A stretch of DNA of 15,903 nt from an uncultured Clostridia bacterium (GTDB lineage: Bacteria; Bacillota; Clostridia; Oscillospirales; Oscillospiraceae): assembly GCA_947383645.1 (NCBI GenBank), contig CANDEH010000053.1, positions 1-15,903 of the forward strand. Direction: 5' to 3'. A model generated the notes under the pieces. It had not been told where the DNA came from, did not search any database, and saw nothing but the letters and a program-made list of their open reading frames with translations. Position 1 is the stretch's first letter; every line of letters starts with the position of its first letter. Position numbers and translations under genes: made by a program. Positions 5,143 through 12,099 of this stretch are shown here, piece after piece.

Positions 5143-7404
5143 TCAGTCCTTGCCGTAGCCCGCGGCGTAGTAGTTCATCAGGCAGCCCTCCTGGAGAATC
5201 AGCCGCTCCTCATCGGTGAGGCCGGCGCAGCGGAGGGGCAGGTCGGACACTGTGCCGTCGGTGCGGATCACCTTGGCGGGGATGTCCTCCACGCCGCCGG
5301 CGATAGCCTTACGGATGCCGGGGATGTAAAGCCAATCCCCCTCCGTGCAGGGGAAGTCCAGGGACGGGTCCATGGTGAAGGGGACGATGCCCCAGTTGAT
5401 GCAGTTGGAGCGGTAGCGCTTGGTGGCGTACTCGTAGCACACGTTGGCGAAGCCTCCCAGGACCTTCTGGCAGCTGGCCGCCTGCTCCCGGGCGGATCCG
5501 TCGCCGGGCTTTCGGGCGAAGAGGCAGGAGCCCACGGTGGTGCGGGCGGCGTCGCCGCCTAAGCGGGCCAGAATTTCCGCTATCTCGGCGGGGACCTCGC
5601 CGGCGGCCAGGGCCTCCTCCAACGCCCGAACGGCCTTGGACTTGGCCACGTACGCCGGGCAGCGGCGGCTGAGGGCGAACTCGCTGAGGCCGATGGGGTT
5701 GGAGCGGTAGGAGCTGGTCTCCCCGGAGGGGATCAGCTCGTCGGTGGTGGTCACCGGGTCGTGGATGACGGCGCAGAGCCGGACTAAGAGGTCGTCCTTG
5801 AGTTTGGGCATCTTGGGCCAGTCCTTGATGTTGGGGCCCAGGCGCAGCTCCACCGAGGGGTCGGCCCTGCCGAAGCCCTCGTAGCACCGCTTGGCGTAGA
5901 CGCTGCCGTCGTAGCAGTAGGTGAGCTCCTCCGCCGTGGGGGCGTCGTAGTCGATGTCCGTGGCGGCGGTGAGGACGCCGCCGTTTCGCGCGGTGGCGGC
6001 GATGGAGCGGGCGTCCATCAGCGCCACGGCGGCGATTTGGCCGTTTCCGGGCTTAGAGCCCTCCCGGTTGGCAAAGTTCCGGGTGGCGTGGCGGATGGAG
6101 AGGGTGTTGTGGGCCGGGGTGTCCCCCGCGCCGAAGCAGGGGCCGCAGAAGGCGGGCTTCATCACGCACCCGGCCTCCATCAAAGTGGCCGCCGCGCCGT
6201 TTTTCGTGATGGCCAGGGAGATGGGGGTGGAGGAGGGATAGACGCTCATGTCGAAGTAGCCGCAGCCGATGCTGCCGCCTTTCAAAATGGCCGCCGCCTC
6301 CATGATGTTCTCGTACATGCCGCCGGAGCAGCCCACGATGACCCCCTGGTCGCAGGTGACCTTGCCGTCCACGATGTTCCGGCGGAGGTCCATGGTGACC
6401 TTGCCGTCCAGTTGGGCGTTGCAGGCAGCCTCCACCTCCGCGAAGATTCTCTCAGGGTCGGCCTGCACCTCATGGACGGTGTAGGCGATGGAGGGGTGGA
6501 AGGGGAGGGCGATCATGCACTCCACCTTGGAGAGGTCGATCTTCACTACACTGTCGTAGTAGGCGCCCTCCCGGGGCTTCAGCTCCCTGTAGTCTCCGGG
6601 GCGGCCGATGTTCTCGTAGTAGGCGCGGATGGTGTCGTCGGTCTGCCAGATAGAGGTGAGGCAGCTGGTCTCCGTGGTCATCACGTCGATGCCGATGCGG
6701 AAGTCCGCGCTGAGGGCCTTGACGCCGGGGCCCACGAACTCCAGGATCTTGTTCTTTACGTCGCCCTTGGGGAAGGTGGCCCCCACCAGGGCGATGGCCA
6801 CGTCCTGAGGCCCCACGCCCTTCCGGGGCGCGCCCTCTAAGTAGACCATCACCACCTCCGGGGCGGGGACATCGTAGGTGTTTTTGAGCAGCTGCTTCAC
6901 CAGCTCGCCGCCGCCCTCGCCCACGCCCATGCAGCCGTAGGCCCCGTAGCGGGTGTGGGAGTCGGAGCCCAGGATCATTTTCCCGCAGCCGGCCAGGCGC
7001 TCCCGGGCGTACTGGTGGATCACCGCCTGGTTGGCGGGGACGTAGATGCCGCCGTACTTTTTGGCGGCGGAGAGGCCGAAGGCGTGGTCGTCCTCGTTGA
7101 TGGTGCCCCCCACAGCGCACAGGGAGTTGTGGCAGTTGGTCATGGCGTAGGGCACGGGGAACTCCTTGAGCCCGCTGGCCCGGGCGGTCTGTATGATGCC
7201 CACGAAGGTGATGTCGTGGGAAATCAGGGCGTCAAAGGTGAGGCGGAGCTTGCTCCGGTCCGCGCTTTTGTCGTGGGCGCGGAGGATCTGATAGGCGATG
7301 GTCCCCTCCCGGGCGGCGGCGAGGGCCTCCGGGGTCTCCGTACCCCGGACGGGGACAATCTGGCCGTTTTGTAAATAAGCGCCCTTGCGGATCACTTCTA
7401 CCAT
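5143..7404 (-). CDS. Aconitase-family hydratase (YbhJ-like)
   Basis: This 753-residue iron-sulfur hydratase probably converts citrate to isocitrate via cis-aconitate. SDSHT (147-151) is the substrate and active-site motif. Cluster ligands are C359, C420 and C423 (CGPC). Arginines R442 and R447 lie in TRNFANREG. The swivel domain has TDELIPSG (554-561) and GSAREQA (636-642), in place of GSSREHA. The first ligand motif reads VGCSGGMYEN rather than the usual GSCTNS, although the Cys keeps its place relative to the YEN. The length and sequence style resemble the poorly studied E. coli YbhJ hydratase, from memory. Pairing with isocitrate dehydrogenase argues for true aconitase activity, but another hydroxy-acid substrate is possible. 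AGGAGG precedes the ATG with normal spacing, and a good promoter lies at 7445-7472. Confidence 0.88.
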   Translation of the reverse strand: MVEVIRKGAYLQNGQIVPVRGTETPEALAAAREGTIAYQILRAHDKSADRSKLRLTFDALISHDITFVGIIQTARASGLKEFPVPYAMTNCHNSLCAVGGTINEDDHAFGLSAAKKYGGIYVPANQAVIHQYARERLAGCGKMILGSDSHTRYGAYGCMGVGEGGGELVKQLLKNTYDVPAPEVVMVYLEGAPRKGVGPQDVAIALVGATFPKGDVKNKILEFVGPGVKALSADFRIGIDVMTTETSCLTSIWQTDDTIRAYYENIGRPGDYRELKPREGAYYDSVVKIDLSKVECMIALPFHPSIAYTVHEVQADPERIFAEVEAACNAQLDGKVTMDLRRNIVDGKVTCDQGVIVGCSGGMYENIMEAAAILKGGSIGCGYFDMSVYPSSTPISLAITKNGAAATLMEAGCVMKPAFCGPCFGAGDTPAHNTLSIRHATRNFANREGSKPGNGQIAAVALMDARSIAATARNGGVLTAATDIDYDAPTAEELTYCYDGSVYAKRCYEGFGRADPSVELRLGPNIKDWPKMPKLKDDLLVRLCAVIHDPVTTTDELIPSGETSSYRSNPIGLSEFALSRRCPAYVAKSKAVRALEEALAAGEVPAEIAEILARLGGDAARTTVGSCLFARKPGDGSAREQAASCQKVLGGFANVCYEYATKRYRSNCINWGIVPFTMDPSLDFPCTEGDWLYIPGIRKAIAGGVEDIPAKVIRTDGTVSDLPLRCAGLTDEERLILQEGCLMNYYAAGYGKD

Positions 7405-7444
7405 AGAATCTGTTCCTCCTGGGATAGAATTTCGTCACCCCCAT

Positions 7445-7472
7445 AGTGTAACACGAAATCGCCCCGATGCAA
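7445..7472 (-). promoter_or_regulatory. Promoter of the aconitase-IDH operon
   Basis: On the minus strand TTGCAT (plus 7467-7472), a 16-base spacer and TACACT (plus 7445-7450) are present about 40 bases before the ATG. I see no clear operator or riboswitch in the short leader. Confidence 0.65.
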
Positions 7473-7565
7473 GACTTTTTTACAGGCAATCGCCCGCCCG
7501 CCGCCAAAATTTGACCCCCTCCCCGCCCCTTCTTCGCTATACTGGCGGGGAAGGGGGGATGGGCC

Positions 7566-8183
7566 GTGAGACGCATGGTGATGCTGCTGCTCCTGGTGCT
7601 GCTCCTCAGCGCCTGCGCCGGGGAGACGGAGGCGGCGCGGCCCGCCCTGCCGGAGAGCTGCCGCGTGGTCTACCGCATGGAGAGCTACGAGGCGGGAGAG
7701 CGGACCTCCCACCAGGTGCTGACGGTGGTGCAGAACGAGCAGGGGGTGTACTACCGGGCCGCCGGGGGGGAGGAGTACCTGTTTCTGGAGGCGTCGCCGG
7801 AGAGCTACACCATGTACATACGGAGCCAAGCCGACGGGACCTTCACCGTCAGCCCCGGGGAGATCGTGGGGCGGGAGAAGGTGGAGCGGTTCGCCGAGGG
7901 GGTGCTCCACGTGGGCCTTCTCACCTGGAACACCGACGGTCTCGCGGCGGCGGGGACGGACTATGCGGCGGGCCGGGAGTGCGTGGTCTACGAGGGGCAG
8001 CGGCCCGCAGGGGCGGAGTACGATCTCCATGCCCGGCTGCTGGTGGACCGGGAGACGGGGCTGGTGCTGGGCCACTGGCTGCGGTACACCCACCGGGGGA
8101 CCGGGGCGGAGACGCTGTACGTGATGCGCTGCGAGCTGTTCGAGACGGCGATGGAGGCGCTGCCGGTGTTTTTTCCGCTGTGA
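7566..8183 (+). CDS. Putative lipoprotein of unknown function
   Basis: The 205-residue product begins MRRMVMLLLLVLLLSAC, a lipoprotein signal with lipobox LSAC and lipidated Cys17. It is therefore expected on the outer face of the membrane. The GTG start at 7566 is preferred because AAGGGGGG ends 7 bases before it and it supplies the two arginines; ATG codons at 7575 and 7581 are alternatives. The mature part is rich in beta-strand patterns (ESYEAGERTSHQVLTVVQNEQGVYYRA; RLLVDRETGLVLGHWLRY). This recalls the LolA/LppX-like fold seen in many Firmicutes lipoproteins, but that is only an impression. TATACT at 7538-7543 is a possible -10 without a well-spaced -35. The gene is divergent from the aconitase operon, and nothing nearby explains its job. 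Confidence 0.8.
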   Translation: MRRMVMLLLLVLLLSACAGETEAARPALPESCRVVYRMESYEAGERTSHQVLTVVQNEQGVYYRAAGGEEYLFLEASPESYTMYIRSQADGTFTVSPGEIVGREKVERFAEGVLHVGLLTWNTDGLAAAGTDYAAGRECVVYEGQRPAGAEYDLHARLLVDRETGLVLGHWLRYTHRGTGAETLYVMRCELFETAMEALPVFFPL

Positions 8184-8184
8184 G

Positions 8185-8206
8185 GGGGTGAGGGAGGACT
8201 CACCCT
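8185..8206 (+). terminator. Weak hairpin after the lipoprotein gene
   Basis: GGGGTGAG and CTCACCCT form a stem of about 7-8 bp around GGAGGA directly after the stop codon. There is no T run, so termination would be weak. Some read-through into the Rrf2 gene is possible. Confidence 0.3.
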
Positions 8207-8228
8207 CCGCTGCTGCGCGGAAAAGCCG

Positions 8229-8257
8229 TTGCTTTTCAAGGCGCATTGTTCTATAAT
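8229..8257 (+). promoter_or_regulatory. Promoter of the Rrf2 regulator gene
   Basis: TTGCTT (8229-8234), a 17-base spacer and a perfect TATAAT (8252-8257) lie about 70 bases before the start codon. ATTGTTCTATAAT around the -10 loosely resembles the TTGTTGTAA word in the cupin promoter, which would fit autoregulation, but the match is poor. Confidence 0.75.
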
Positions 8258-8326
8258 GGAACCCATGTGGAGCGGCGGAACCCCACGCCGCGAACAGAAA
8301 ACGCGTGCGGCCAGCGGAGGCATACT

Positions 8327-8782
8327 ATGCAGATTTCAAGCAGATTTACGATTGCAGTCCATGTCCTCATTTGTGTGGAGATGTTCAAAAACACGCGAAA
8401 GGTCACCAGCGATTTTTTGGCATCAAGCGTGAATGTCAACCCTGTTATCATCCGAAGACTGCTGCAGCAGCTGAAGGCGGCGGGGATCATCTGCGTCGCC
8501 CGGGGATCCGGGGGGGCGGACTTGGCGAAACTCGCCGGTGACATCACCCTGCTGGATGTTTATCGCGCGGTGGAGAGCGTGGATGGCGGGGAGCTGTTCC
8601 GCTTCCACGAGAATCCCAATCCGCTCTGTCCGGTTGGGAGAAATATCCACGCCGTTTTGGATGGAAAACTGGCAGAAATCCAGGGAGCGATGGAGAACAG
8701 GATGCGGACAATGACGCTCCAGGACGTTTTGGCAGATACGGAGAAATCATTAGAGGGCGAGGCGCAAAAAGATTTGTTGTAA
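8327..8782 (+). CDS. Rrf2-family transcriptional regulator (YwnA-like)
   Basis: This 151-residue DNA-binding protein is expected to act as a dimeric repressor. The N-terminal winged helix-turn-helix spans about residues 5-70: NPVIIRRLLQQLKAAG (39-54) is the recognition helix and ARGSGGADLAK (58-68) the family wing. The C-terminal half has NPLCPVGRNIHAVLDGKL (98-115) and then a long helix, as in the YwnA group. It lacks the three clustered cysteines that hold the Fe-S cluster in IscR and NsrR; only C101 lies in that region. The start at 8327 has GGAGG 6 bases upstream. An upstream extension is open but lacks a ribosome site and family homology. Its stop codon lies inside the inverted repeat of the cupin promoter, which suggests that it controls the cupin gene. 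Confidence 0.92.
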   Translation: MQISSRFTIAVHVLICVEMFKNTRKVTSDFLASSVNVNPVIIRRLLQQLKAAGIICVARGSGGADLAKLAGDITLLDVYRAVESVDGGELFRFHENPNPLCPVGRNIHAVLDGKLAEIQGAMENRMRTMTLQDVLADTEKSLEGEAQKDLL

Positions 8783-8800
8783 CTATTGACATTACAACAA
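8774..8800 (+). promoter_or_regulatory. Likely Rrf2-protein operator in the cupin promoter
   Basis: TTGTTGTAA (8774-8782) and TTACAACAA (8792-8800) are perfect 9-base inverted arms with a 9-base spacer that contains the -35 box. A third TTACAA lies at 8835-8840, 43 bases on (about four helical turns). The left arm includes the Rrf2 stop codon. Binding would block RNA polymerase, and the adjacent Rrf2 protein is the natural candidate. That assignment is inferred. Confidence 0.65.
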
Positions 8801-8814
8801 GAAGATGGTATACT
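8786..8814 (+). promoter_or_regulatory. Promoter of the cupin gene
   Basis: A perfect TTGACA (8786-8791), a 17-base spacer and TATACT (8809-8814) make the strongest promoter in the window. It is embedded in the inverted repeat at 8774-8800, which fits a strong promoter held off by a repressor. Confidence 0.85.
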
Positions 8815-8859
8815 CCGTGCTGTACCAGTGATGGTTACAATAAAAACTGGAGGTATATC

Positions 8860-9219
8860 ATGGCGAATTTTAACAAGGTGAGCGTAACAGCGGGCGCTCG
8901 GACGGAGCTGCACGACCTTCTCTCCCTGACCGGGGCGGAGATCAGCGTCAATCATCTTCCCGCAGGGGCGGGTGTTCCTTTTGTCCACTCTCACCGGGAG
9001 AATGAAGAGATTTATGCGGTGCTCTCCGGGAAGGGTGCGGCTGTCGTTGACGGGGAGCGTGTGGAGCTCTCCGCCGGCGACTGGGTCCGGATTTCCCCCG
9101 CGGCGAAGCGGCAGTTCTCTGCGGCGGAGGATTCCGCGATCTGCTATCTGTGTATTCAGGTGCGGCAAAATTCCCTGGTGGGGTACACAAAGGATGACGC
9201 GGTTATAGAGGGCGCGTAA
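8860..9219 (+). CDS. Small single-domain cupin protein
   Basis: The 119-residue protein is one cupin beta-barrel. Motif 1 is clear: HSHRENEEIYAVLSGKG (43-59) with metal ligands H43, H45 and E49 or E50. In motif 2, GDWVRISPAAKRQFSA (73-88), the usual metal-binding His is replaced by Gln85. Any metal site would be altered, or the barrel may bind a small ligand instead. GGAGG lies 6 bases before the ATG. The gene has its own strong promoter directly after the Rrf2 gene; the pair recurs in Clostridia as far as I recall. It may be a detoxifying or sensing protein in a stress response governed by the Rrf2 regulator. The substrate is unknown. Confidence 0.9.
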   Translation: MANFNKVSVTAGARTELHDLLSLTGAEISVNHLPAGAGVPFVHSHRENEEIYAVLSGKGAAVVDGERVELSAGDWVRISPAAKRQFSAAEDSAICYLCIQVRQNSLVGYTKDDAVIEGA

Positions 9220-9233
9220 GAGGTGCGCAGGGC

Positions 9234-9276
9234 AAAAAGGGAGGGACAGACCGTGGCAGTCTGTCCCTCCCTTTTT
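9234..9276. terminator. Bidirectional terminator between cupin and permease
   Basis: An 18-bp perfect stem, AAAAAGGGAGGGACAGAC and its complement, encloses the 7-base loop CGTGGCA. It has T runs on both strands. It serves the cupin gene on the plus strand and the permease gene (stop 38 bases away) on the minus strand. Confidence 0.93.
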
Positions 9277-9313
9277 GATTTTCAATAAAGTGTATTCCTC
9301 CCGCGCGGTTCCT

Positions 9314-10642
9314 TTACAGCGCGTTCAGCACGTACTTGGCCACGAACAGCAGGGCGATGACGTACACCAGCGGGGGGACCTCCCTGCCCTTGCCGCGGGC
9401 CAGCTTGATGATGCTGTAGCTGATAAACCCAAAGCCGATGCCGTCGGAGATGGAGTAGGCGAAGGGCATCATGGCGATGGTGAGGAAGGCGGGGCAGGCC
9501 TCCTCGAAGTCGCTCCAGTTCACCTCGGTGGCGCCCTTAATCATCAGCACGCCCACGATGATGAGGGCCGGGGCGGTGGCGGCGGGGGGGATGATGCCGG
9601 CCACCGGGGCCAGCAGGCAGGCGATGAGGAACAGCACGCCCACCACGATGGAACTCAGGCCCGTCCGGGCCCCCTCGGAGATGCCGGTGGAGGACTCCAC
9701 GAAGGTGGTGACGGTGGAGGTGCCCAGGCACGCGCCGCAGCAGGTGGCGATGGCGTCGGCAATCAACGCCCGGTCGCCGCCGGGGAGGTTGCCGTTCTTG
9801 TCGGTCATATTGGCGTTCTTGGCGGTGCCGATGAGGGTGCCGATGGTGTCAAAGCAGTCCACCAGGGCGAAGCTGATGACGGCGGTGACCAGGGGCAGCA
9901 GGCCCTTGGCCATCAGGCCGCCGAAGTCCATCTTGAAGGCCACGGTGCCCAGGGAGATGCCGGAGAGGGTGATGGCGTCGGGGAGGTGGGTCTCGCCCAG
10001 GGGCAGGCCGATGAGGGTGGTGACCAGGATGCCGATGACAATGGCGCCCTTCACCTTATAGGCCATGAGGATGGCCGTGATGAGCAGGCCGATGAGGGCC
10101 AGGATGCCGGCGGTGTTGGCCACCATGTTGCCCGCGCCGTCGTCCACCAGGAACTGAAGGGCGGGGACGCCGCTGCCGAAGCCCACCAGACCCACGTTGA
10201 GGATGCCGATGAAGGCGATGAAGAGGCCGATGCCCGCGGAGATGGCGCTCTTGAGGAAGTTGGGGATGGCGGAGATGATCTTGCTGCGCAGGGGGCTGAC
10301 GGCGATGATGAGGAACAGCACGCCGCTAATCAGCACGATGGCCAGGGCCTCCTGCCAGGTGTACCCCATGCTGAAGCACACGGTGTAGGTGAAGAAGGCG
10401 TTGAGGCCCATGCCGGGGGCCTGGGCGAAGGGGACGTTGGCCAGCAGGGCCGTCAGGAAGCAGCCGATGGCGGCGCTGACGCAGGTGGCCAGCAGAACCC
10501 CGTTCTTGTCCATGCCGGTGGCCGAGAGCATGCCGGAATTGACGAAGATGATGTAGGCCATGGCGAAGAAGGTGGTGAGTCCGCCGATGATCTCCGTGCG
10601 CAGGGTGCTGCCCCGCTCGGAGATCTTGAAGAATTTGTCCAT
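9314..10642 (-). CDS. AzgA-type NCS2 purine permease
   Basis: This 442-residue polytopic membrane protein of the AzgA/PbuG/PbuO branch of NCS2 is expected to import guanine and hypoxanthine, or adenine, by proton symport. Typical signatures are GLTTFFAMAYIIFVN (21-35), APGMGLNAFFTY (74-85), DTIGTLIG and ESSTGISEGARTGLSS. Many hydrophobic helices span the whole length, which matches the family's roughly 430-490 residues. The ATG at 10642 follows AGGAGGAAGATC. The frame is open further upstream to 10753, but that part overlaps the promoter and is not conserved in style. It is a single-gene transcript. I find no purine riboswitch core in the leader, although many Firmicutes homologues have one. 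The nearby PucR regulator makes a purine link possible but unproven. Confidence 0.93.
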   Translation of the reverse strand: MDKFFKISERGSTLRTEIIGGLTTFFAMAYIIFVNSGMLSATGMDKNGVLLATCVSAAIGCFLTALLANVPFAQAPGMGLNAFFTYTVCFSMGYTWQEALAIVLISGVLFLIIAVSPLRSKIISAIPNFLKSAISAGIGLFIAFIGILNVGLVGFGSGVPALQFLVDDGAGNMVANTAGILALIGLLITAILMAYKVKGAIVIGILVTTLIGLPLGETHLPDAITLSGISLGTVAFKMDFGGLMAKGLLPLVTAVISFALVDCFDTIGTLIGTAKNANMTDKNGNLPGGDRALIADAIATCCGACLGTSTVTTFVESSTGISEGARTGLSSIVVGVLFLIACLLAPVAGIIPPAATAPALIIVGVLMIKGATEVNWSDFEEACPAFLTIAMMPFAYSISDGIGFGFISYSIIKLARGKGREVPPLVYVIALLFVAKYVLNAL

Positions 10643-10656
10643 GATCTTCCTCCTAA

Positions 10657-10695
10657 AAAAGAGATACGTCCCGCCTGAGGTGCTGTAAGCGGGGA
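10657..10695 (-). promoter_or_regulatory. Leader hairpin before the permease ribosome site
   Basis: On the minus strand GCGTCCCCGC can pair with GCGGGACGT with one bulged base, around a loop of about 14 bases. The structure sits between promoter and AGGAGG. It may influence translation; no known riboswitch is matched. Confidence 0.3.
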
Positions 10696-10731
10696 CGCTC
10701 TGCCGGGACCGGGGGCCCCGTCTATGCCTGC

Positions 10732-10760
10732 ATTCTACACCTGTTTGTCCCATATGAAAA
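10732..10760 (-). promoter_or_regulatory. Promoter of the purine permease gene
   Basis: On the minus strand TTTTCA (plus 10755-10760), a 17-base spacer and TAGAAT (plus 10732-10737) give a leader of about 85 bases before the ATG. Confidence 0.6.
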
Positions 10761-10816
10761 GATTTTTCCGCTTCGGCGCGGTTATTTTGGAGGTCTCACC
10801 AAAGATGTTGATATAT

Positions 10817-10845
10817 TTCGGCAAAATCATACCAATACTGCCGAA
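10817..10845. repeat. Seven-bp inverted repeat upstream of the permease promoter
   Basis: TTCGGCA and TGCCGAA flank a 15-base AT-rich loop. The repeat lies between the aminotransferase terminator and the permease promoter. It may be a protein-binding site or a secondary hairpin; neither can be shown here. Confidence 0.35.
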
Positions 10846-10849
10846 AGCC

Positions 10850-10896
10850 CCAACAGGGCGTCGAAAAACCTGATGGGTTTTTCGACGCCCTGTTGG
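10850..10896 (-). terminator. Hairpin ending the OCD-aminotransferase transcript
   Basis: A perfect 21-bp stem (10850-10870 with 10876-10896) encloses a 5-base loop. It starts 38 bases past the aminotransferase stop. The A5/T5 run is inside the stem (CGAAAAACC/GGTTTTTCG) rather than after it. The inner 11 bp followed by U could act as the terminator, or the whole may be an mRNA-end stabiliser. Confidence 0.75.
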
Positions 10897-10934
10897 ACCG
10901 GTTTCGCTGCGGATCGGCAGCCGCCGCGGGGGTA

Positions 10935-12062
10935 TCAGCCCTCCAGCTCCCGCAGATACTCACCCAGGAGCTCCAGGCCCTCCCGGAAGTAGTCCGGGTC
11001 GCCAAAGCCGTAGCCGATGCGGAAGCTCCGCTCCTGCTGGAAGCATCCCCCCTGACACACCAGAACGCCCTTTTTTTCCAAGAGGTCCTCGGCAAACTGC
11101 CGGGCGGGGATGTCGAAGTCGTAGTAGATGTAGGAGGTGGAGCCCAGGCTGTCACAGGCGAGACGCAGGTGGGGCTGGGTCTTCAGCCACTGGTGGAGGA
11201 CCGCACGGGAGGCGGCGGTGATCTTCCGGTTGCGCTGGTAGAAGACCTCCTTGTGCTCCAGGATGATCGCCGCCATCAGCTCGTTGATAGGGCCCTCGCA
11301 GATGCTGTTGTAGGAGCGCAGGTTCATCAGCGGCTCGATGAGCGAAAGGTCCCGGGTGACGATCCAGCCGATGCGGAGGCCGGCGCTGGAGAAGACCTTG
11401 CTGGTGCCGGCGGTGACGATGCCCTTTTCGTACAAATCGCAGATGGAGGGCATGTAGCCCTCGCCCAGGCCCCGGTAGATCTCGTCGCAGAGGATGTAGG
11501 CCCCCACCTCGCGGGCCATGTCCACCAGCGCCAAGAGCTCCTCTTTGGAGAAGGTGTAGCCCGTGGGATTGCCGGGGTTGGTGAGGCAGATCATCCGGGT
11601 GTGTTCGTCCACCATGGCGCGGATCTTCTCCAGATCCACCTGATACTCCTCCCCCTCGCCGCAGTTGAAGATGCGGACCTCGGCCCCCAGGGCGGCGGGA
11701 ATGGAGTAGTGCTGCTGGTAGCTGGGGAGAACGCAGACCACGTTCATTCCCGGGCCGCACAGGGCCTGACAGACGATGGAGTTGGCCCCGGTGCCCCCGT
11801 GGACGGAGAGCACCATTTCCAGCGTCACCGCGCCGTCGTAGAGCCCGGCGATGGCCTGGCGCAGGCGGGGCATCCCCTCAAAGTAGCCGTAGTGGAGGCT
11901 GGTGGCCTCGATCTCCCGGAGGAATTCCTCCCGGTCCGTGCCGGTGAGGGCGAGCATCTCTCCCACCGTCACCGGCTTGCAGCAGCTGGATCCGAAGTTG
12001 TATCTGGCCTTGCTGTCCAGCGGGTTCAGCCAGAATTCCAGTTCAAAGCGGTCAATTTTCAT
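10935..12062 (-). CDS. PLP-dependent aminotransferase, class I/II
   Basis: The 375-residue cytosolic enzyme is a fold-type I aminotransferase. Landmarks are TNPGNPTG (161-168), CDEIYRG (192-198) with D193 for the PLP pyridine nitrogen, TSKVFSSAGLRIGW (220-233) with Schiff-base lysine K222 and phosphate-contact R230, and FRIGYG (347-352) with R348 for the substrate carboxylate. The length is on the short side for the family. AAGGGG lies before the ATG. It follows the cyclodeaminase-family gene by 37 bases on the same strand with no terminator between, so they are likely co-transcribed. The amino donor and acceptor cannot be read from the sequence; a keto acid or cyclic imine made or used by the neighbour enzyme is a reasonable idea. 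Confidence 0.92.
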   Translation of the reverse strand: MKIDRFELEFWLNPLDSKARYNFGSSCCKPVTVGEMLALTGTDREEFLREIEATSLHYGYFEGMPRLRQAIAGLYDGAVTLEMVLSVHGGTGANSIVCQALCGPGMNVVCVLPSYQQHYSIPAALGAEVRIFNCGEGEEYQVDLEKIRAMVDEHTRMICLTNPGNPTGYTFSKEELLALVDMAREVGAYILCDEIYRGLGEGYMPSICDLYEKGIVTAGTSKVFSSAGLRIGWIVTRDLSLIEPLMNLRSYNSICEGPINELMAAIILEHKEVFYQRNRKITAASRAVLHQWLKTQPHLRLACDSLGSTSYIYYDFDIPARQFAEDLLEKKGVLVCQGGCFQQERSFRIGYGFGDPDYFREGLELLGEYLRELEG

Positions 12063-12099
12063 CGGTTTTCCCCTTTCTCATGATCTTTCTCAGTATCTC

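Noticed and set aside
7398..8246. 282-codon minus-strand frame opposite the lipoprotein gene
   Set aside because: It reads through the aconitase promoter and is rich in His, Arg and Pro as expected of a shadow; the plus frame has a proper lipoprotein signal.
9275..10678. Long plus-strand open frame (467 codons) opposite the purine permease
   Set aside because: The product is a Gly/Asp/His-rich string without domain patterns, has no ribosome site and mirrors the permease codons in GC-rich DNA.
10643..10753. N-terminal extension of the permease
   Set aside because: It would overlap the promoter and leader and adds an Arg-rich non-family tail. AGGAGG directly precedes the ATG at 10642.
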